A stretch of 64,000 bases of DNA from Meghimatium bilineatum (lineage: Eukaryota; Mollusca; Gastropoda; Stylommatophora; Philomycidae). A program made the translations under genes and the position numbers. Of the stretch, positions 44,646-55,439 are shown piece after piece. The stretch's first letter is position 1. Every line of letters starts with the position of its first letter. Under the pieces are notes generated by a model. It was not told the DNA's origin. It did not search any database and saw only the letters and a program-made list of their open reading frames with translations. The stretch is taken from the NCBI GenBank assembly GCA_034231615.1, contig CM067298.1:53286883-53350882 (forward strand), in the 5' to 3' direction.

Positions 44646-46401
44646 TATGGCTGTACCGGATTCAATTTTTGAAATCCGGCCGAAGCCGGAATTACAAATA
44701 AAAAATAATAATTAAATAGCATACTACATCACTTGACTTAGGTGAGTGGAGTCACTCGACTGTTCATTACTGCAGTTCATTACTATAGACATGACAATGA
44801 TGACATATACTCATATTAAATCATTTAAATATAAAATAATTACATTTACATTAGAATAAGTAATATTAAGTTCCATAAGTTCAAGATGAAACATAATACA
44901 TAAGCACATAATGCTAATTTAGTAATTTTTATTTTTAGTTTTTAGTTTTCACATTGTGTTCAGTTGGCACATTGACAGCTCAGTTACAAGTAACAACAAC
45001 AATACATTGAACACATTGAATTTATTGAAATACATTCATTCAGTAATTTCACTATTTCAGTCAGTCAGCCTTCATTATGGCTGTGAAGTTGAACTCTCAG
45101 AATCAAGAAGGGACGAGTTGTGTTTCATGAAAATCAACGTCTCCGCATTTTGTGGTAAAAGGCTACTACGGTGATCAGTGTTAATGTCTCCTACAGTACT
45201 GAACAATCTTTCCGATGTACAGGTTTAAATACTGTTAGATTCAATGTCCGCAAACCTGCTGCTAACAGCTTCAAACAGGGCTGCTTTCATAGTTTTGATT
45301 CCAGCATCACTACCGTCTTTCTGGAGGAAAGTCATGAGTGTTTTCACTAATGGGATCACAACTGATATTGATGCCTGGGCTGCACTTATTTCACGTGTAA
45401 GTTCTTCAAATGGTGCCAAAGTAGCTACCACATTCTCCGTGACTGCCCACTGCTGTGCCGTTAGCCCAGTTACCGAATCTATTTCAACACAGTACAGGCT
45501 GATGCTGGGCCGTTGTTCTAACAGATGTCGTAGCATATAGAACGTTGAGTTCAATCGTGTTGTCACGTCCTCGATACGCTGATGTTGTGGTAGGTTTAAT
45601 TTATTTTGAAGTTCATGCAAACGACTGGTTGCTGAATAATAGTGTTTACTTCAATACTTCCAGTACTGATGATATCAACAACATACTTTAGACTCAAAAG
45701 ATCATCACGCACACACAGCTGCAATGTGTGTGCAAAACATCGAACACTTGAATAGCTACCACCACGAAAGCATTTGACAATGTTGAATGCATTGTCTCTC
45801 ACAACAACATGACATTTCTCACGTGTAATTGACCACTCACCAGCATCATTTCAAAATGTGCAAGCGTGTGGCCGTATGATGTTCATCAAATGCAATAGAA
45901 TGGAAGACTACACTGCGGTGAACGAAGGAGTCTGTTAATCAATGGCCAGTGAGGCCCATAAATGACTGAGTGGTGTGTTCAGCTGTCCACGTATCTGTTG
46001 TGATTGATATGCAATCAGTGTCAAATATCATTGCTGCAATTTTTTTCCTTCAGACGTTTACACATGTCAGGAATGACATGTTCAGTAAAGTACTTTCTTG
46101 AAGGCAATTCATTGCTTTTTCCCATTGTATGCATCAGCTCTCTGAAACCTGGTTGTTCCCCTACATGAAAAAGTTCCATATCTATGGCTATCACTCGGAC
46201 TACGGCAGCATGAATGCGTTTAACATTGGGACTGCAAACAGGAAGTGCTACTGTGCTTGGCCTCATGAAACATGTACATACAATTCATATGACTAGGCAA
46301 CACAAATCCGGGAGAATTGGACCGGAACAGGAGTCGAAGCCGGATTTGTAAAAAATAACCGGATTCCGGATTTGTCGGAGCCAAAATCCGGTACACTTCT
46401 A
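44646..46401 (-). mobile_element. hAT transposon, internally shortened, with 8-bp target-site duplication
   Basis: TTTATTTG stands at 44638-44645 and again at 46402-46409. The terminal inverted repeats are TATGGCTGTACCGGATT and, from the other end, TAGAAGTGTACCGGATT, with further CCGGATTTG-like subterminal words. At 1756 bases it is shorter than an autonomous hAT because the first part of the transposase gene is missing. Confidence 0.92.
45074..46266 (-). pseudogene. hAT transposase (ZBED-like), broken
   Basis: On the minus strand: 46266-46021 PGFRELMHTMGKSNELPSR and FTEHVIPDMCKRLKEK; about 46018 DCISITTDTWTAEHT; 45802 onward MRDNAFNIVKCFRGG, VRCFAHTLQLCVRDDLL; 45620-45228 VTTRLNSTFYMLRHLLEQR and APFEELTREISAAQ; after an in-frame TAA at 45225-45227, TSERLFSTVGDINTDHRSS, LLPQNAETLIFMKHN. 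The last is the hAT dimerisation region. The N-terminal BED zinc finger is gone, and stops and frameshifts lie in the middle. The protein would have cut and pasted the element; it cannot now. Confidence 0.9.
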
Positions 46402-46402
46402 T

Positions 46403-46693
46403 TTATTTGTCTCTTCGTATAGCCGTTATGTTTCTCTTTACGGATTGTTTCGATCTTGACACCAATCTCATGCATCTTTGAAATCGACCATGATTTTTAA
46501 TTGCGAAATCTTCTGAACAGACGAGGTCCATTAAGGCACTAACTATGTTAGTTATATAAATTTGTGTACCTATTGACTCTGTGGTAATATCCACCACTGT
46601 ATTTTCTCTCTCATTATCTTCAACACAAGCATGTTTGCCAAGAATATAAAGGTAATCTGTCTGATTATAGATTGTGTCAATAACTCCACTCAT
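46403..46693 (-). other. Unrecognised 96-codon open frame beside the hAT element
   Basis: The frame MSGVIDTIYNQTDYLYILG ... KQSVKRNITAIRRDK ends in TAA formed inside the target-site duplication, so it would end the same way at the pre-insertion site. Composition looks more protein-like than neighbouring frames, but I recognise no domain, and no splice partners are evident. Chance, an exon, or another old element are all possible. Confidence 0.2.
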
Positions 46694-46884
46694 TAACGGC
46701 AGACGATTCCCGCTTCCACTTTGCGGCGCAGATTCGTTGTGTCACTAAGTATACATGCATGAGCATAATTTTGTAACATCAGTCATGAATACCCTCGTCC
46801 CAGTTGTTATCTTCATCGACAGATTGCTCATGGTTGTAGTGAAGGTCCGGGTTGCTTCTTTTAGTTTTCCCACAGTATCAAGAT

Positions 46885-47050
46885 ATACAAAAATAGGTAG
46901 GTGTGTTACCGAAATAAAACATAAAACAACTTAACAACAAGATACAGAGACAGACGACGTTTCGACTATAAAGCCTTCATCAGGACAAACAAATGACCAC
47001 AATAAAACAAATCTTACATGGAGGCAATGGAAGATTTATCCCTTGATTTT
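46885..47050 (-). mobile_element. Penelope-like end with hammerhead-like core
   Basis: In reverse: CTGATGA (46983-46977), A, GGCT-TTAT-AGTC forming a four-pair stem (one G-U), GAAA (46963-46960), CGTCGTCTGTC. The core is better preserved than at 1072. Flanks on both sides resemble 1022-1165. No RT frame nearby. Confidence 0.6.
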
Positions 47051-48480
47051 CCCACAGTACCATGCAGGAAAAACTCAGGTACGGCTTTGACGACGATCGA
47101 CTGATCTATCAGTCTTAATCATTACATCATTTCGCAATATCTCAATGTGTGCCATGACTAGGTGCATCCACCACCACCGGATTTCCCTCCGCCCCTACCT
47201 TTCAATTGTTCACGACTGTAATTATTACATAGATGGTATCTACGTTGTACATGCTGTGATCGCAGTTCTGTGGTGAATAGGTTGCCGAAGTGTTCATTTG
47301 AAATCCCATGCACTCCATTAAGAACAGACTAACCAGAAGCCAACATTATTAGTACATCCTTTATGAAATGTAACAGGAAAGAATGTAACGTTTTGACCCA
47401 CTGCGGTGTAAAACGTCACAGACCTTGTATCATTAAATCCCAGCTTTTTATTCAGTAGTAAATTAGTTTTTCACAACTGAAAGCATATATTGTTTTAACT
47501 CACACAGATTAACTAGAAGATAACAATGGAAACAAAATTAGGACGCCAGGCTGGGATACTTTACTGGTATCTTCATGATCTGGGAAGACAAAATATAATC
47601 CATCAGTATGTGTTGATTTTTTCCCCAGAAAAATGTATTACAAGTGTTGCTGTTTGTCCATCAGAAGTAATGATAACCATTAGTTACATCCATTTTTAAA
47701 ATTCAGTTAGAGTCGTGTCCTTGATCATTAGTTCATAGATGGCTAATAAATTCTTCTCTGGCTGCAAATTTTCTTAGACAGTTATGGCTTTGGAAATGGA
47801 GATGGCTGTAGATGGTTTTTGATCTACTCACGACTTTCCAGCTACTCTCCGTTGTTGAGCTGCTACACTTATCCTTTCACAAGATGCTGCGTCTTTTTGA
47901 CTGTAGAGCCAGCACCCATCTCCTAAACTTCTGAACTCTGAATCGCTTCTCAAAACTAGCATGGTAGGTTACTATGTTACTATTCTTTGCATTCCTTTGA
48001 GGCTCCAGCAGCACATGGGATTCTCGTAACATACCTTGATCGTGATTTGTCACTCATCATTTATAACCAATCCTTGTTCTAGTATATCTTGTCATGTTAC
48101 ACTAATGTATGAACAATATATCTTAAAAAAATTATATGCAAATTTGAACTACACTTGGTATCAACTAATCAACACATAAATACGGATGTGACTGGGGACT
48201 TCACCTACTGATATTGTACGTATCGTCGAAAGTGCAATCTTTTGGGTTGAATCAGAATCAATGGTGGGCTTCTTTTTGGCACGGCTGGCCGGATTTATCT
48301 GTATTTCGCGTGTTATGGGGGTCAAAAATCTTTTATTTATAATATAACAATCAGGGCTGCGAGTAGTGATTTCTTATCAAATCCCATATTTAATGAGGCA
48401 TTTCACTTTTAACCATGAACGTAACTCCAACTTGGTTATATCAGTGTTTTTGCCAATCACAAATATGAAAGACTGATGTT
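47050..48480. other. No supported feature
   Basis: AT-rich DNA without a recognisable gene, repeat array or element end. A short CTCCAGCAGCACATGG patch near 48000 may be a scrap of SINE S. Confidence 0.35.
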
Positions 48481-48527
48481 AAAAAAATGGTATCAAAATG
48501 AACTTAAGGGAATATTATTCATCATCA

Positions 48528-49330
48528 TCATGAAGTGCCGTCTCCGCAACGAAGGTTGGCTGCAACGTATCTCCAACATCTTGTCTTGGTGGTGCACTAT
48601 GCTAGACTGTAACCTGTCCATCGTGTGATGTTACTCTCCCACGGTATCTCTGCCTACCGCTTGCTCGCTTCCCTTTGACTTTACCCTCAAGTATTTTGGG
48701 TATTTTAAGGTCTTCAATAAGGTGTTATGTCTTTTAATGTGTCCAAAGTATTTTATTTGCCTGATCTTTATTTCTCTTAGTAGTTCTTTCTTCATATTGT
48801 CTTTAGCACCTCTTTATTTGTTTTCTTCTCTTTCCATGATGTTCTCCCTATTCTTCTATATACCCACATCTCAAAGGCATCAATTTTGTCTTCTAATTGT
48901 TTATTTAGTGTCCATGTTTCTGAGCCATACTTTAATATGGAATACATTTTATAATTCTCATTATTTGTTTGTAATTTGTTTAGATATTAATAATTTGCTC
49001 ATGTCATTGAATGTACTTTTAGCCATTCCTATTCTCCTTTTAACTTCTGTTTCACATCTGCCATCATTTGTGACTATGTGTCCAAGATAATGTTATTGTT
49101 TTACTTGTTGTAGTTTCTCTCCCTGTATGTTTATGTTTACTTCCTGTTCTTCTGTGTCTTTGCTGATTATCATGGTTTTTGTGTTTTGGATACTTATATC
49201 CAGTTCATATTCATTACTTGATTTATTGACTTGATCTATTAGTCTTTATAGTTCATGTTCACTTTCTCTTACACGTGCAATAATCGATGTAGATGATATC
49301 ATTTATTATGATATCAAAACTTGATTGATT
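48528..49330 (-). pseudogene. LINE 3' region
   Basis: On minus: ILKYGSETWTLNKQLEDKI, AFEMWVYRRMGRTSWKEK, KTNKEVLK, ELLREIKIRQIKYFGHIKR and the end -SQPSLRRRHFMMMM, with a (TGA)n-type tail at about 48525. Stops break the frame. Same family as 42750-43340 and 62110-62300, and different from the open LINE at 4974. Confidence 0.82.
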
Positions 49331-49626
49331 ATAGCTCGCTTCAGTGGGATGTTTATGTGTTGTAATAAACAACCAAATATTATTGGTGCGTATGTACGTA
49401 TGAACTCTATGTATGTACGTTTGTATTAAATACTCATTAGGGAGTGCGTTGTCTTTGTGTCTTTATCTCGCTGCTTTAAATCGCATCAATGAAGATGAAG
49501 TTAATTAGAAAATACTAACAAATGAAACTTTTGTTGTTTATATTTTCAGGAGTGACGACCTAGTAACTCTTATTTCCTAAATGCAATGACATGACTGTCT
49601 CCAATAAAGACCTTCTAACAAAATAT

Positions 49627-49800
49627 TAATGAGGACCCCGTTCGTAATTTTTTGATCATTGTTTGGTTTTCATTTGGTCATTATTTACATATTTGGAATT
49701 GCATGCCAAAATAGCCAAGGCGACTCCAAGTATATAAATAGTCACCAACTGAATTCGCAACAATTATCAAAAAATGTCACGAATGGCGTCCTAATTAATT
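49627..49800. repeat. Foldback family F copy
   Basis: Arms around TTGGTCATTATTTACATATT and AAGTATATAAATAGTCACCAA, with outer TTCGTAATTTTTTGATCATT against AATTATCAAAAAATGTCACG, enclose a loop with GCATGCCAAAATAGCCAAGG. Imperfect pairing shows age. It continues into CCTAATTAATTATG as in the 40.1-kb copy. Confidence 0.75.
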
Positions 49801-50139
49801 ATGTAAGAATGTCTTCTATACCGCCGACAGTCTCAGCAATGGGCTGTGTCGTAAAACGTGATGGTTATTTTTGGTTGAGCTTAGCGCCATTAAAAGGGGT
49901 ATACTTAACTAGGGCCGTAGAGACGTCTTTAGTTAATGGTGGGAGTTTTGTAGGAAATTCTCCACTTTCGCGAGAAATGTGACCTTTTCTGGAAAATCTT
50001 TATGGGGATAGGGAGGGAGAGGAGTTTACTCGCCATTTCGCGCAGCTACTAGTACGAAAAGTCATAGCCGAGCATATAATTTAACTACTTCCTGGATAAG
50101 GATCAAAGTCGTTAAAGCGGCTCTCCCATGGCTCTCTGA

Positions 50140-50425
50140 GACTAATTTTACTAGATAACGCCAGAGATTTTATTAGATAACTTTTGAGATTTGTGTAAGA
50201 TGTCATGGTAATTGTTGGCGACTTTGAAGTATATTTTAACGTGAGCTATTTTATGTCTTGCTGTGATGCTTGGTAGGTCTAGATGGCCTCATGGCCACGA
50301 TTGGTATATCTCTTGTGCATTCTAGAACAGCTCTCATGGCTTCATTTTGAACTCTCTCCAGTCTAATCCATCGGTGTTTTCGACAGTGTAAGTAAACCTA
50401 GACCATAGTTTAATACAGATATCAT
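50140..50425 (-). pseudogene. I-like LINE fragment
   Basis: On minus: NYGLGLL, then RLERVQNEAMRAVLECTRDI, PIVAMRPSRP. This is the LxxxQNEAMRxILGxTRDT pattern between RT and RNase H of I-like LINEs. Stops on both sides. Directly followed by a SINE S copy. Confidence 0.7.
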
Positions 50426-50433
50426 TGTCTGTT

Positions 50434-50872
50434 CTTGCAGATCCTGCAGATTAGTAACATGTAGTTCGGAGACCGGAATGCTTTGTGTCATGATTTATAT
50501 CTTGGCGCCGCTACCTGCGCCTGCTTCTTCTTCTGTGTTCATTCTCAAACTCCCGTGGGATCTCTCTTGTAGCAGGACCATGGTCCTATTAGATTTCCAG
50601 CAGGATGTAGTCCAGAGAATGGAAATGCGTTGTGTTTACCGTTTTATATGCGCCAATAGCCTGACACATCCGTCTTCGGCGGACGCCTGATTCAATCTGA
50701 TACATCTGACTCCAGCATTACTTCTTGGTCACTTTGACCCTTTATGGGATGGATAAACCAACTCCATTCCCAAAACCTCATTAATCGCCTGTTAAGACTA
50801 AGTCTCTTTATCGCATGACATGTTACAGCGTCACCATTATTAACTCCTCTTTCGACTAGGCGACACACGAGC
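50434..50872 (-). mobile_element. SINE S copy interrupted by a T-type copy
   Basis: S pieces lie at 50434-50517 (CTGCAGATTAGTAACATGTA ... GCGCCGCTACCTGCGCCTG) and 50691-50872 (TGATACATCTGACTCCAGCA ... CTTTCGACTAGGCGACACAC). The T copy sits between them. Confidence 0.75.
50518..50690 (-). mobile_element. T-type SINE copy nested in S
   Basis: Best preserved T copy: CTTCTTCTTCTGTGTTCATT tail, CTCCCGTGGGATCTC, GATTTCCAGCAGGATGTAGT, then TGACACATCCGTCTTCGGCG. Flanking CGCCTG on both sides suggests a short target-site duplication. T shares its 3' third with S but has an extra stretch of about 45 bases. Confidence 0.75.
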
Positions 50873-51013
50873 AGAAAACACGAACAATGAGGTTATGTGG
50901 TGATGTTGACCGTAGAATGTCAAATTGACCCAGTCGTCGCTGTCAAATATGATGTGTCAGTTGGAAAGGCAAATATATAACAGCCAATTTATCTTTAGCA
51001 TACTGATAGTTTA

Positions 51014-51217
51014 GTCCGGCTCTGTGGCGAAGTGGTACAGAGCGCGTCTGTTACGGCAAAGGTACCGAATTCGATCCTCATCACAGGCAATTGTGCATCC
51101 GGACCGTTCAGAAAGTAATGGCAACCAACTGGACGTATTTATATTGCCTAGAAAATCACCGCAGCCAACAAATGCTGGGTTGATAGCTACGTCCTGGATA
51201 GGATATGCTTCCAATTT
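51014..51217 (+). mobile_element. tRNA-derived SINE with perfect 14-bp target-site duplication
   Basis: ATACTGATAGTTTA stands at 51000-51013 and 51218-51231. The 204-base element has an A-box-like TGGCGAAGTGG (51025-51035) and a B-box-like GAATTCGATCC (51067-51077), then an unrelated body ending CGTCCTGGATAGGATATGC. It is the most intact of three copies. RNA polymerase III transcription is inferred from the boxes. Confidence 0.93.
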
Positions 51218-51659
51218 ATACTGATAGTTTAGGGGTCTGCGTCCTGATATAGCCTACTTGGACATTGTTCGTTGGTGAGGTAAACTCAGCTACCTACCTA
51301 AGCCCACGTGTTCAGTAATGACCAGAATATTAAATTAACTGTAAAATACACTGGCCTAGAGAATGAAAAACTGTGGAAAAAACTCTACGGACCACAAACA
51401 GATATAAGCACATTCAGGCCAGCGAAAGAAGAAAAACAATCATAAACCCACGACACAGGTTATTCTGTTTGCAGGACTACATCTTAAATAATCTGCACTA
51501 GCTTGAAAATGAACGCACAAGAAAACGATCTGAACATCCATCAGCTAGTTACTTAAGTAATAGGTGAGTCATTTTAAAACATACCTTTATTTACAACACA
51601 GCCCGTATTCATAGACCTTATAAGACCTTTATGCTAAATTAGGAATCAGCCTTTTAAAG

Positions 51660-51752
51660 TGACACATTTGACATTTCCTTTGATTTTATTGACTGTCGAC
51701 ACAAAGTATGCAAATAGTGACCAATGAAAATTGCAGAAAAGTCAAATGCATC
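51660..51752. repeat. Foldback-like element family V, copy 1
   Basis: CATTTGACATTTCCTTTGAT pairs imperfectly with the inverse of CAATTGCAGAAAAGTCAAATG-like sequence around a CTGTCGACACAAAG centre. Its right arm, AAGTATGCAAATAGTGACCA, resembles that of family F. A reverse copy is at 60653-60760. Confidence 0.6.
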
Positions 51753-52220
51753 AATTTGAACGATTCCCGACTTGTCAGCAGGACTGTATTTAAAGAAAGG
51801 ACACGAAACAAAGTACGTTGTCGTCACATGTCAACATGAGGTTACAGATCAGAGTATTATGAATGACAAATGTGTGAAGGGGTGGAGGTGTGGTTAAAAT
51901 ACGTGCGGGATTATTTGTTGACATGTGAACAAACAGTAACCTAATATTTAATAAACATAAAGTATGATTAATTTATACCAGGTAATGCTTCAATAGTAAA
52001 ACTATTACGAGACCTGATGGAAAATCTATAGTACGATTAGTCATGTTATTTATTTGTAGTGTGTTAAAGAAAGTTCAGAGCTTTTAATTTAATCCCCAGC
52101 TTGGGTGGGTGTGGCATAAGTGATTCACGTAGGCCAGTGTTCCTAAAAGTGGGCGTTTGGCATTGAGACACTTTATGTGGGTGCTGAAGTGTCCAGGAAG
52201 ATTACAGGTTGGGAAGTTTT

Positions 52221-52449
52221 ATGAAATAGTGAAAAAATCAAGAGGCACATACACCTTGAAAACTGCTTGCTACTTAGTACTCAATTTAAAATGACAGTAA
52301 AAACTACAAAGTTTAAAAGTGAACGAAGGAAGACAACACAACGTACCCAATTTTATTCAGGACTGTGCGGAAGATTTTCTCAGTATGATGCAAGTCTTCG
52401 TAAAAAGCCCCCCCCCCTTCACCCCCGGTTTTTTTTTTATACTCAAGCA
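52221..52449. repeat. Direct repeat of about 229 bp, left copy
   Basis: Starts ATGAAATAGTGAAAAAATCA and ends with a C run, CACCCCCGG, a T run and CTCAAGCA. Matches 52973-53203 with about a dozen differences. Together they flank the LINE piece at 52450-52972 like an exceptionally long target-site duplication. Confidence 0.9.
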
Positions 52450-52972
52450 TTGTGAATTGTCTTACCAGTATAGGGTAACCATGCAGTGGATACCTCTCAC
52501 TGTGGAATACCAGGAAATGAAAAAGCAGACCAACTGGCTAAGGAAGGTGCTGCCGAAGACCAACCAGATATACCAATCACCTACCATTAGAAAAAACAGA
52601 TGATCAAGTCAATAAGAAAGCCACAAACACCAACACAAGATGACTATCATATTCTGAACAGACCAGAACGAGTAATAATTCTACGTCTCAGAACAGGACA
52701 CAACCGACTCCGCAGTAACATGTATACAAAGTTCAAGATTGGCAACACAGCCATGTGTACATGTGGACAGGCAGCACAGAGTGCCAAACATATACTTCAA
52801 GAGTGTTCTGAGCATGAAACGCTGAGGCAGACATATTGGCCAGAGGAAACAACACTGGAATCAAAGCTCTATGGGACACTGTATGAACTACAAAAGACAG
52901 TGAGTTTTATTAAGGAGACAGAATTACAGATATAGACATGTTTCAAGTGAACGAAAGAAGAAGATGAAGAAA
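52450..52972 (+). pseudogene. I-like LINE 3' end (RNase H tail and Cys/His motif)
   Basis: The translation reads MQWIPLHCGIPGNEKADQLA (with a frame slip), then an open frame 52600-52935. It carries ILRLRTGHNRLRSNMYTK, MCTCGQAAQSAKHILQECSE (spaced C-C-H-C) and FIKETELQI at TAG. The tail reads GAACGAAAGAAGAAGATGAA. The end is like that of the I-like LINEs at 29.6 kb and 55.4 kb, but from another family. 5'-truncated. Confidence 0.85.
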
Positions 52973-53203
52973 ATGAAATAGTGAAAAAATCAAGAGACAC
53001 ATACACGATGAAAACTGCTTGCTACTTAGTACTCAATATAACAAGACAGTAAAAGCTACAAAGTTTAAAAGTGAAAGAAGGAAGACAACACAACGTACCC
53101 AATTTTATTCAGGACTGTGCGGAAGATTTTCTCAGTATGACGCAAGTCTTCGTAAAAAGCCCCCCACCCCTTCACCCCCGGTTTTTCTTTTCATTCTCAA
53201 GCA
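52973..53203. repeat. Direct repeat of about 230 bp, right copy
   Basis: Second copy of 52221-52449. Its last dozen bases are the start of a T-type SINE (53192-53330), and the left copy ends in the same bases. This supports duplication of one target rather than two independent repeats. Confidence 0.9.
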
Positions 53204-53330
53204 CCGGCAGGATCTCGCATGTAGCACATTTGTTTTAATAGATTTCCAGCATGATTAAGTCCAGAGACAGAGATGCGTTGTAGCGGCGTTTTATTTGTGA
53301 CTATTGGCCCGACTAATTTGACTTTGATAG
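53192..53330 (-). mobile_element. T-type SINE copy
   Basis: CATTCTCAAGCACCGGCAGG, ATAGATTTCCAGCATGATTA, AGAGATGCGTTGTAGCGGCG and TTTTATTTGTGACTATTGG follow the T order in reverse. Confidence 0.65.
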
Positions 53331-53814
53331 TACACTTTATATTAATTTAACGATTTTATGAATTTATATCTTTACCTTAATTTTGTTAGATGTATGTGGT
53401 AACAGAGAAAATAATTAAAAGAAAACCAAATATCATGATTTTATATGTGAATGGGTGCCGTTTTATACAATTTGCACGTAGGGTGCTTTGATATGAAGAA
53501 GTTTGAGAAGCGCTAATGTAAACCGTGGCTTGGTAGAAAAAAAAAGCCTGTAAAGCAAATAGTAGGGTTGTGGCTGATATATTGAAGCATTCAATCGTAG
53601 TACAGTGTATTTCTGTTTGAGAAAACGTATTCTGCTTGTTCAGCTGGTTTTTTTTTCCTTCACAAGAACGTTCTACTACTGAATTGTTAGTCATAGCTCT
53701 TGTGTCCTGTCAAAAATGTATCTGTCACAAGTGGGCAATTTAGTCATACAAATCGTGTTGGAATAACTAATTAGAAACAGTATAACACGAGATTGTTAGT
53801 CTTCAAGTGTTGAA

Positions 53815-54245
53815 CTAGGTTTTACATTTCACTTTTCAAGTTTTGCCGTATCACTACGCTCAACCTTTTACGAGTACTTTTCAAGTACACTGTGTATTGG
53901 TTTTTTAAAGTATGCTTTACATTATATTTTTCAGCTGCTGGAATTTCACAATGTTCTACCTGTTACTTTCTAAGTGTTGCTATTTAATTATGTCCTACAT
54001 TTTATATTCCACGTGTTGCTATTTCATTATGTTTCACTTTTCATATTTCAAATGTTGCTATTTCATTATTTCCAATCTTTAATATTTCATGTTGTGCTAT
54101 TTCATTATTAAACCATTTACGTTTCAAGTTCTGCTATTTCATTATGCTCCACCTTTTATATTTCGTGTTTTGCAATTTTATGAAGTCCCAACTTGTGTAT
54201 TTCAAGAGCTTTTATTTTCCTATGTCGTACCTTTAATAGTAGATA
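53815..54245. repeat. About 39-bp degenerate tandem repeat, about 10 units
   Basis: The unit is ATTTCACGTGTTGCTATTTC, ATTATGTTCCACCTTTTAT. Central units (53960-54170) are clear, outer ones fade. A frame at 54089-54367 is a by-product. Confidence 0.85.
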
Positions 54246-54679
54246 ACATTCTTGTACATTCTGATGGTGTTTCTGTTTTTGATAACTGCTATGAATCTCC
54301 AGTTCACCCACATTGTCCATTGAATGCATATACTAAGGATAATAAACTGCAAAGACTTATCTTTTAAAACATAAAAGACCTTTTATTGTATCTTTTACTT
54401 TACACTACCTACCCTAAGTTTTATTTCGGAATAACGTGTAAATGCTGGTTCTCAATGTTTATTTTCTTCCTCTAATAAGCGTGTCCGGCTCTTATTTCTA
54501 CAATGTACTGTCTGGTGTGTTGTCATTACCGTACTTAATACTCTGAATCTCCAGCGCGCTATCGCCTAAGCAGATCCACATATCTCCAGATACAAGGGTA
54601 TACTACAGGATTTGAAACGTCACCAGAACAGCTGGCTGTAAACACTCATTTATGGGAGATTCCTTACAGTATAAGTATT

Positions 54680-55310
54680 TTCACTATTCACCGGCTGACT
54701 TAGGGGTTAGCACGATAGTGCATTAGGCTAAGAGAATCAACCTCTACAGAAATTCCCCATTGCCTAGTGGGTTAGTAGGGAAGGGTCACAGGTAAAGGGA
54801 GTAAAACCCTACATAAATTCCTTCTGGAATCTCCTGCAGTTCTTTTCTGCGGGTATCCAATCGCATCTGTGTTGACTGCCCCTTGGAATTAAACAACAGA
54901 GTTGAGAGGTTGTTGTGGTACAGTAGGCAACCACAAGAGGTGGCATATGAGTAGAAGCCACCACAAATTGAGTTATTGTTCTTGCATATGTTTATGTTCA
55001 TCACTTAATTTAAACATTAGTTTATTTTAGTGTTTAAGTTTGGGTTAGGATAGTTGTGTTTTACATAACTAAGCCTAGCACTAACCTAAAAAAATAAATA
55101 TTTCAACTATTAAATGATAAACATGAGATTTACAAACATAGACAAGGGAAATAATTAAACAAATGGTGGCATCTACTTGTACTGCACCGTGGTTAGTCTA
55201 ATTGGACAAGACACTTTCTCAATAAAAGATGTCCTGACAAGAAATCAAGTAGAATATTTTGAGAGCTCATAGTTCATTTGACATTTTATACTCACCTACT
55301 TCCTGGTCAT
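54680..55310 (+). repeat. Interspersed repeat family W, copy 2, with an internal insertion
   Basis: Matches 33343-33700 at GGGTTAGCACGATAGTGCAT, CTCTACAGAAATTCC, CTCCTGCAGTTCTTTTC, ACAACAGAGTTGAGAGG and GACACTTTCTCAATAAA. About 290 extra bases (54910-55196) have weakly inverted ends, GGTACAGTAGGCAACCAC and the inverse of GGTGCAGTACAAGTAGATGC, and look like a MITE. Confidence 0.6.
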
Positions 55311-55439
55311 AGACGAAAAGGTCATTATCATCCAACATTTTCTAGCTATAATTGTGCAAAAGCTTTCAATGCAGATTGACAAGCAAAACTTGGAACAGGG
55401 TAGTTGAAGATTTGCTAATAACTGGAAACACACACAATA

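Noticed and set aside
52132..53516. Possible hAT MITE with CAGTGTTCC left end and inverse TAGCGCTTCTCAAAC right end
   Set aside because: The ends match weakly, the span is full of other insertions, and no target-site duplication is visible.
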